Shown here in pieces: positions 59,470 through 64,000 of a DNA stretch of 64,000 bases. Origin of the DNA: Breviolum minutum Mf 1.05b.01 (Eukaryota; Sar; Dinophyceae; Suessiales; Symbiodiniaceae); the NCBI GenBank assembly GCA_000507305.1, contig DF239168.1, positions 62,001-126,000 of the forward strand, written 5' to 3'. A program made the translations under genes and the position numbers. Numbering within the stretch: position 1 is the stretch's first letter; each line of letters begins with the position of its first letter. A model generated the notes under the pieces. That model was given only the letters and a program-made list of their open reading frames with translations, made no database searches and was not told where the DNA came from.

Positions 59470-61446
59470 ATGATGGCCCAAATACACTCCAGATACTGTT
59501 TTGACAGGGGTGTAAAAACCATAGCAACAAACAACAGACACCAGACAGCTTATCTTGATCAAGGTACTCTTCAAAGTTCGATCCGCGTTACAAATGGGAA
59601 GGAACCCGAAGTCAGAGGTACCGAGTCGAGGTTTTCACCTTTGCTTTTAGCCTCAACGACTGGTATTTTGACAGGTGCCATTGTTGTACTTCTCAATGAC
59701 TTCGTCCATGTGCTACAAGATTTTCTTTTGGAACTTCCTGGTTTGGCTGCTTTGGCTCCAATCATCTCAGCTTCCTTGGTGAGTTTGTTACTCTTCTTCC
59801 GTGGTTCCAAGGGTTTAACTGGAGACTCCCAGCTGAACGAATTGAAACGCAACGGTGGCGTCCCCTCAGCCGATACGGCCGAAGCACCATTACGGGCACT
59901 GGCAGCGGGGCTCACCTTGGCTGGTGGCAACTCCTTAGGACCTGAAAGTCCCAGTGTGGAGATTGGTGCCAATGTGGCAGCCAATCTGGCAGGACCTCAA
60001 AAATCTCAAGAATCAGAGGTTGGGTGGGGGGAAATCCATGAAAAACGGCCATGTTTTCGTTTGGGGGGGAGAATATTTTTGGAGTTTTTTTTGTTTTACT
60101 GTTTATTTAATTTGGAAGTATTTTTCTATTGTTGAACAAAAATGACTACTGACTATGTAGGAATTAAGGCCAGTTTCTTTTATGTTGAATGTGAAGTTTC
60201 ATCCACTCAGGTGGACAAGACCTTTCGGAATAACCTCTTAGCAGCGGGCTGTGCCAGTGGCATAGCAGCTGGCTTCAATGCTCCAATTGCAGGGCTCTTT
60301 TTCGCCCTTGAGTCGGTGCAAATGAATTATGGCCCTGAAGAATCTCGTGCACGGGGACCTCCCATGCAATTATTGGCAGCCGTGTTGGCAGCCACTGTGT
60401 CACAATTAGGTTTAGGTTCCAGTCCGGCAGTGGATTTGGATTTCTTTGGTTGGGTACCCGCACGATCTCTCTGGGAACTTCCCTTTTTCATCATTTTGGG
60501 CTTCTTGTGTGGCTTGGTGGCGGCAGCCCTTCGTAGCCTACGGCAGTTGGGGAGCAAATTTTTTGCAGCAGCCGAGGAGGCAGGATGTCCTCGCTATCTG
60601 TTTCCCATTGTGGCTGGGATCTTGGTTGCTATCGTGACCTTCAGCGACAGCACCAAAGAAGTGCTGTACAAAGGTTTTGCAAATGTAAATTTGGTTCTGG
60701 ACTATGCTGATGGTGGGAAGCAACCAGCTTTTGCAGGCTGGGGGAGCAAAAGATCGTGTCTGATTATTCCATTCTTATTGAGCTTCAATTGGAATTTTCC
60801 ATTGATGATAGTCGTACCTTTGCTCCTTCCATAAATCGTAACCACACAGACACAAACGGAGACCATGCGATTCTTTTTCCTTTCCTGAAACTTCTTGTTT
60901 TCAATGCTAACTGTAACGAGCACCTTCACTGTTCTGAGGAGTTTTGTCACAAGAACAAGAGCAAACACAAGCAGGAACAGCAACAAGAACACCAACGAGA
61001 GCAACTACAAGAACAATGCAGAAACAGGAACAAGAAATAGACCACAAGAAGCAGAAGAAGGCCTATAAAAACAAGCATACCCAAAACCACAGCCACGACC
61101 ACCACCACCACCACCACCACCACCACCACCACCACCACCACCACACCACACACACACACCACACACACACCNNNNNNNNNNNNNNNNNNNNNNNNNNNNN
61201 NNNNNNNNNNNNNNNNNNNNNNNNNNNNNNNNNNNNNNNNNNNNNNNNNNNNNNNNNNNNNNNNNNNNNNNNNNNNNNNNNNNNNNNNNNNNNNNNNNNN
61301 NNNNNNNNNNNNNNNNNNNNNNNNNNNNNNNNNNNNNNNNNNNNNNNNNNNNNNNNNNNNNNNNNNNNNNNNNNNNNNNNNNNNNNNNNNNNNNNNNNNN
61401 NNNNNNNNNNNNNNNNNNNNNNNNNNNNNNNNNNNNNNNNNNNNNN

Positions 61447-61512
<66 letters not shown>

Positions 61513-63386
61513 CAGGAACAATATATTTCCATATATTTCCCTGATTTTGCAGGAGATCCTTTTTCGCACTTGATGATCCTGTTGCTTTGGAAGATTCTTC
61601 TGACTGCTTTCTGTCAATCCTCTGGTCAAGTGGGAGGTCTTTTTGCTCCAGCGCTTTTCATGGGTGCTTGTTTGGGCGGTCTCTCTGGGCGAGTTCTGCG
61701 AGATAACTTCTGGCCTTGGGCTATCAATTTGCCCTTTCTGGGCATCGAGAAGGCCAGCGGCCAGAAGTGATGTTGGCAGTAACCATCAATGGTATTTTTA
61801 TTTTGTTTTTCTTAGATATATATATATATATATAGGCACAGGCTTCGGAGTTTAGAAGCTCTCATGCCCATTTTTCTTCAAACTTTTTTTCTCTCAATCG
61901 GCTGTCATTGCCTGGGCCTGTTTTCCCAAAAGAGAATATGCGTTGCGACTTCGTCCTGCAACGGTTCTTGAATACCATGAGGACCTCCTATATATTTTTT
62001 TTTGAACTGTTGCATTTTTTTCTCCCTCCGCATCTACATTTGAAGTACATCTCTTTTCCCAAACGCCATCAGACGCCACTGAAGAGTTCAGGACGCGCAA
62101 AAAGAGTGAAACAAAGTCAGAGGATCATCGCCTTTTCAAAGACTGACTGCAACATTGGAAAGGAATTGACTTTATTTTGACATGATGTTCTTTAGCCATG
62201 ACATTTCATCCAACTAGTCGATCGCCTGACAAGTCAATCCATGAGATTCAGGCCTTCTCAGTTCCTGCTACCTATGCAGTGGTGGGGATGGCTGCTTGCC
62301 TGGGATCAATTTGCAATGTCCCAGTGACCTCTGTGGTGTTACTGTTAGAACTGGCTGGTGGCAAAGATTATGGTGTGGTCTTACCGACTGTGGCAGCCAC
62401 AGGTGAGATGCTGTGACAAAAATCCTGTGAACTTGGGATGGTTAAAATGTACAAATCAGCTTGTAGAATATCACCGTATAATATACCTACCCCGTGCCGT
62501 AAACCAGTTTTGCCCATCAACGGCATGAACGGAACCGTCTTTTTTATTTGTTGTTATTTTTCTACTTGTTTGAAAAGCATTTCTTTGTTTTATTCGTAGA
62601 TTTACGGATTGTTTATTTGGGGAGTCTTTTGCTTTTGATGAGGAGTCATCCTGGGTGGCCTTGTGCGTTCACGTCTTTTCGGAATGCTGATTAACGCTGT
62701 ATCTTTTAGTAGATGGCTCCTCCCAAAAGTTCAAAATTTTCCTTATGTCCCTCCAGCAATCCATCGGAGAATCAACGCTGAAACCTACATTGAAACGATC
62801 CAAAAACAACGGAAAGATGTGTAGAATTATGGTTTCATAAGGTTCCATGATTCGATTTCAATAAAACAAGTCATCTTTAAGGGCAATGGCCTCGAACCTG
62901 GCTGAGTGGATTTTGGCAGCTTCAGGGTTCCAGTTTTGATTTCACAGGTGTAGATTCTTCTGTAGTTTTTTGGTGCTTTTTCCAACTTTTCTGAGAAACA
63001 TCACGGGAATCGAAGGGCCCTTTTGCCGCAATGCCACACCCCCCTACCATGGAAATAAGACCTTATGAAGGGGTTATGGTCTTATTTCTTTGGGGTGGGG
63101 TTGACATTGGGTACCCTTAGATTTCCATGAAAACATCGTAGGTGTGGCCGTCTATGTGGATCTCTTATGTCGAAGCCCTGAACTGTGGAAAGCTTGGCGG
63201 AGAACCTTCTCAGGTTGGGCCGAGTTCGCTGAGAGTCTGGAGATGTCTTCGGTCAAGGGCCTGAAATGGATGGATTTTGTAACCGTAACCTATGGGAATC
63301 CTATAAATTACCGTTTTGGAGGAATCCTTCTACCCACCAAAGCATCTGAACCAATAATCCTTTGGAGGTTTTTATCATTGGCGTGA
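59470..63386 (+). CDS. CLC-family chloride channel / Cl-/H+ antiporter, plant CLC-e-like
   Basis: Exons: 59470-60018, 60211-60736, 61553-61752, 62252-62402 and 63142-about 63386; all phases agree. CLC signatures appear in order: NSLGPESPSVEIGANVA (the selectivity loop with gating Glu, usually GPEGP), GFNAPIAGLFFALE (usually AxFNAPxAGxxFALE), QVGGLFAPALFMGACLGG (usually GGxFxPxLxxGA), and ATYAVVGMAACLGSICNVPV then LLLELAGGKDYGVVLP. Hydrophobic segments fit the 10-18-helix CLC fold. The wording of the loop resembles chloroplast/endomembrane CLC-e/f of plants. After the last membrane helix (VAATGVAVYVDLL) only about 75 residues follow, to TGA 63386, with no CBS domains. GC donors at 60737 and 61753. 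The intron 60737-61552 contains a gap. The start ATG at 59470 is the first in the open frame; an upstream exon is possible. Confidence 0.92.
61097..61512. repeat. (CCA)n, (CA)n and (AAC)n microsatellites flanking an assembly gap
   Basis: CCA triplets at 61097-61143, CACA runs to 61171, 275 N at 61172-61446, then AAC triplets at 61447-61511. All lie in the third intron region of the CLC gene (between exons 60736 and 61553). Confidence 0.97.
63052..63088. repeat. Hairpin, 11-bp perfect stem, in the last CLC intron
   Basis: GAAATAAGACC (63052-63062) and GGTCTTATTTC (63078-63088) are exact reverse complements with a 15-nt loop. CCCCC and GGGGTGGGG tracts outside extend the pairing imperfectly. 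The stem ends 53 nt before the 63142 acceptor. Confidence 0.8.
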
Positions 63387-63399
63387 AAAGGTCAAAATC

Positions 63400-64000
63400 A
63401 TTGGACTGAGAATTCCACTTCGCTCCATTTCTGGTATTGGGAAATTGGGACTTCACTTCTCGACCCTGCAACATCTGCAACCTGCCAGGCATTTTGGGAA
63501 GTATGGATACCTTGTCCGCGGAGGACCACCCAACACTCACATGATGGGGACGCAAGAGAGATGAAACAACAAACAGTATCCGCATTGTTTGTTGTTTGTG
63601 ATCGTCCAAGGTTGAAAGAGACCCGAAAGTTCAAGTGTTTTTAGGGATGATTCTGATACAGATGGAGAGTAAACAATAAACAATTAGCGTTTAGCTTAAA
63701 TGATCTCTTTTTCGGAAGGATGATTCACAATTTTGAGGAAGACTAGTGGAACTATCCTTGTCAGCCTCAACAGCCAAGCAATCCAGTCAAACCGAATCAT
63801 GCTCGCCATGCATCTACCAGTAAAGGGTTTCTATTGCGATTGAGAGAAGCAGTGGTAAATGACACCATAGCAACGAAAACTATTGTCAAGCTTCAAGAGG
63901 AACAGGGAAAAGTTTCCAATAAGTTTATTATACACAATGGCAAATTTTTTGGCTAGCCATGTTAGTTGATATTAGCAAAAACTATATAGATCAGGAATAC
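63400..64000. other. No recognisable gene at the window end
   Basis: Short frames on both strands, no splice-supported exon and no family motif. A small hairpin-like AACAAACA/TGTTTGTTGTTTG occurs at about 63570-63600. Confidence 0.4.

Noticed and set aside
62757..62824. Alternative last CLC exon (IHRRINAETYIETIQKQRKDV then TAG)
   Set aside because: The splice phase fits, but 63142 also fits and continues the membrane helix expected after LPTVAATG. 62757 may be an alternative exon at most.

Overview
The window is a nuclear genomic fragment from a eukaryote, most probably a dinoflagellate (Symbiodiniaceae/Suessiales-like; species not determinable). The evidence is internal. Protein-coding signal comes as very short exons (18 to about 550 nt), almost all ending at AG|G acceptors. 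Many 5' splice sites are GC or GA instead of GT, which is characteristic of dinoflagellate nuclear genes. Several genes encode CKFW-type CCCH zinc fingers. Simple-sequence arrays are abundant, and three N gaps sit inside or beside repeats. There are no bacterial-style operons, and I found no rRNA, tRNA or CRISPR. Gene models were built by hand from splice-site, phase and family-motif consistency. Single junctions can be wrong even where the family call is firm.

Layout, all + strand unless stated. 0.65-2.5 kb: isolated small exons. 2.85-6.28 kb: an IRG-like (immunity-related) GTPase with a coiled-coil N-terminus. 7.2-9.0 kb: a Cys-rich unidentified exon chain, then a large TAG/GTTT/GTT microsatellite. 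10.9-11.3 kb: a CCCH zinc finger. 13.1-16.5 kb: a thaumatin-like secreted protein in at least nine exons. 17-24 kb: mostly non-coding, with a few candidate exons and a GAT array. 24.8-33.9 kb: an RsmH/METTL15-family rRNA m4C methyltransferase in at least eleven exons, interrupted by an 825-nt gap. 35.3-39.6 kb: four more CCCH fingers. 40.8-42.2 kb: tetranucleotide arrays, an 85-bp direct repeat and a perfect 20-bp inverted-repeat element. 41.8-43.5 kb: unidentified exons. 44.8-46.6 kb: a six-exon CCCH gene with fully consistent phases. 47.5-57.8 kb: a direct tandem duplication of about 5 kb, each copy with a CCCH gene and a second unidentified gene that is decaying differently in the two copies. 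59.5-63.4 kb: a plant CLC-e-like chloride channel/exchanger.

The genes do not form one pathway. The unifying themes are local amplification of CCCH-finger genes (eight fingers in 43 kb, every one split by an intron, at four different positions) and extreme intron density with non-GT donors. I found no convincing previously undescribed multi-gene system. The most notable observations are the exon architecture, the asymmetric decay inside the tandem duplication, and several hairpin or inverted-repeat elements.
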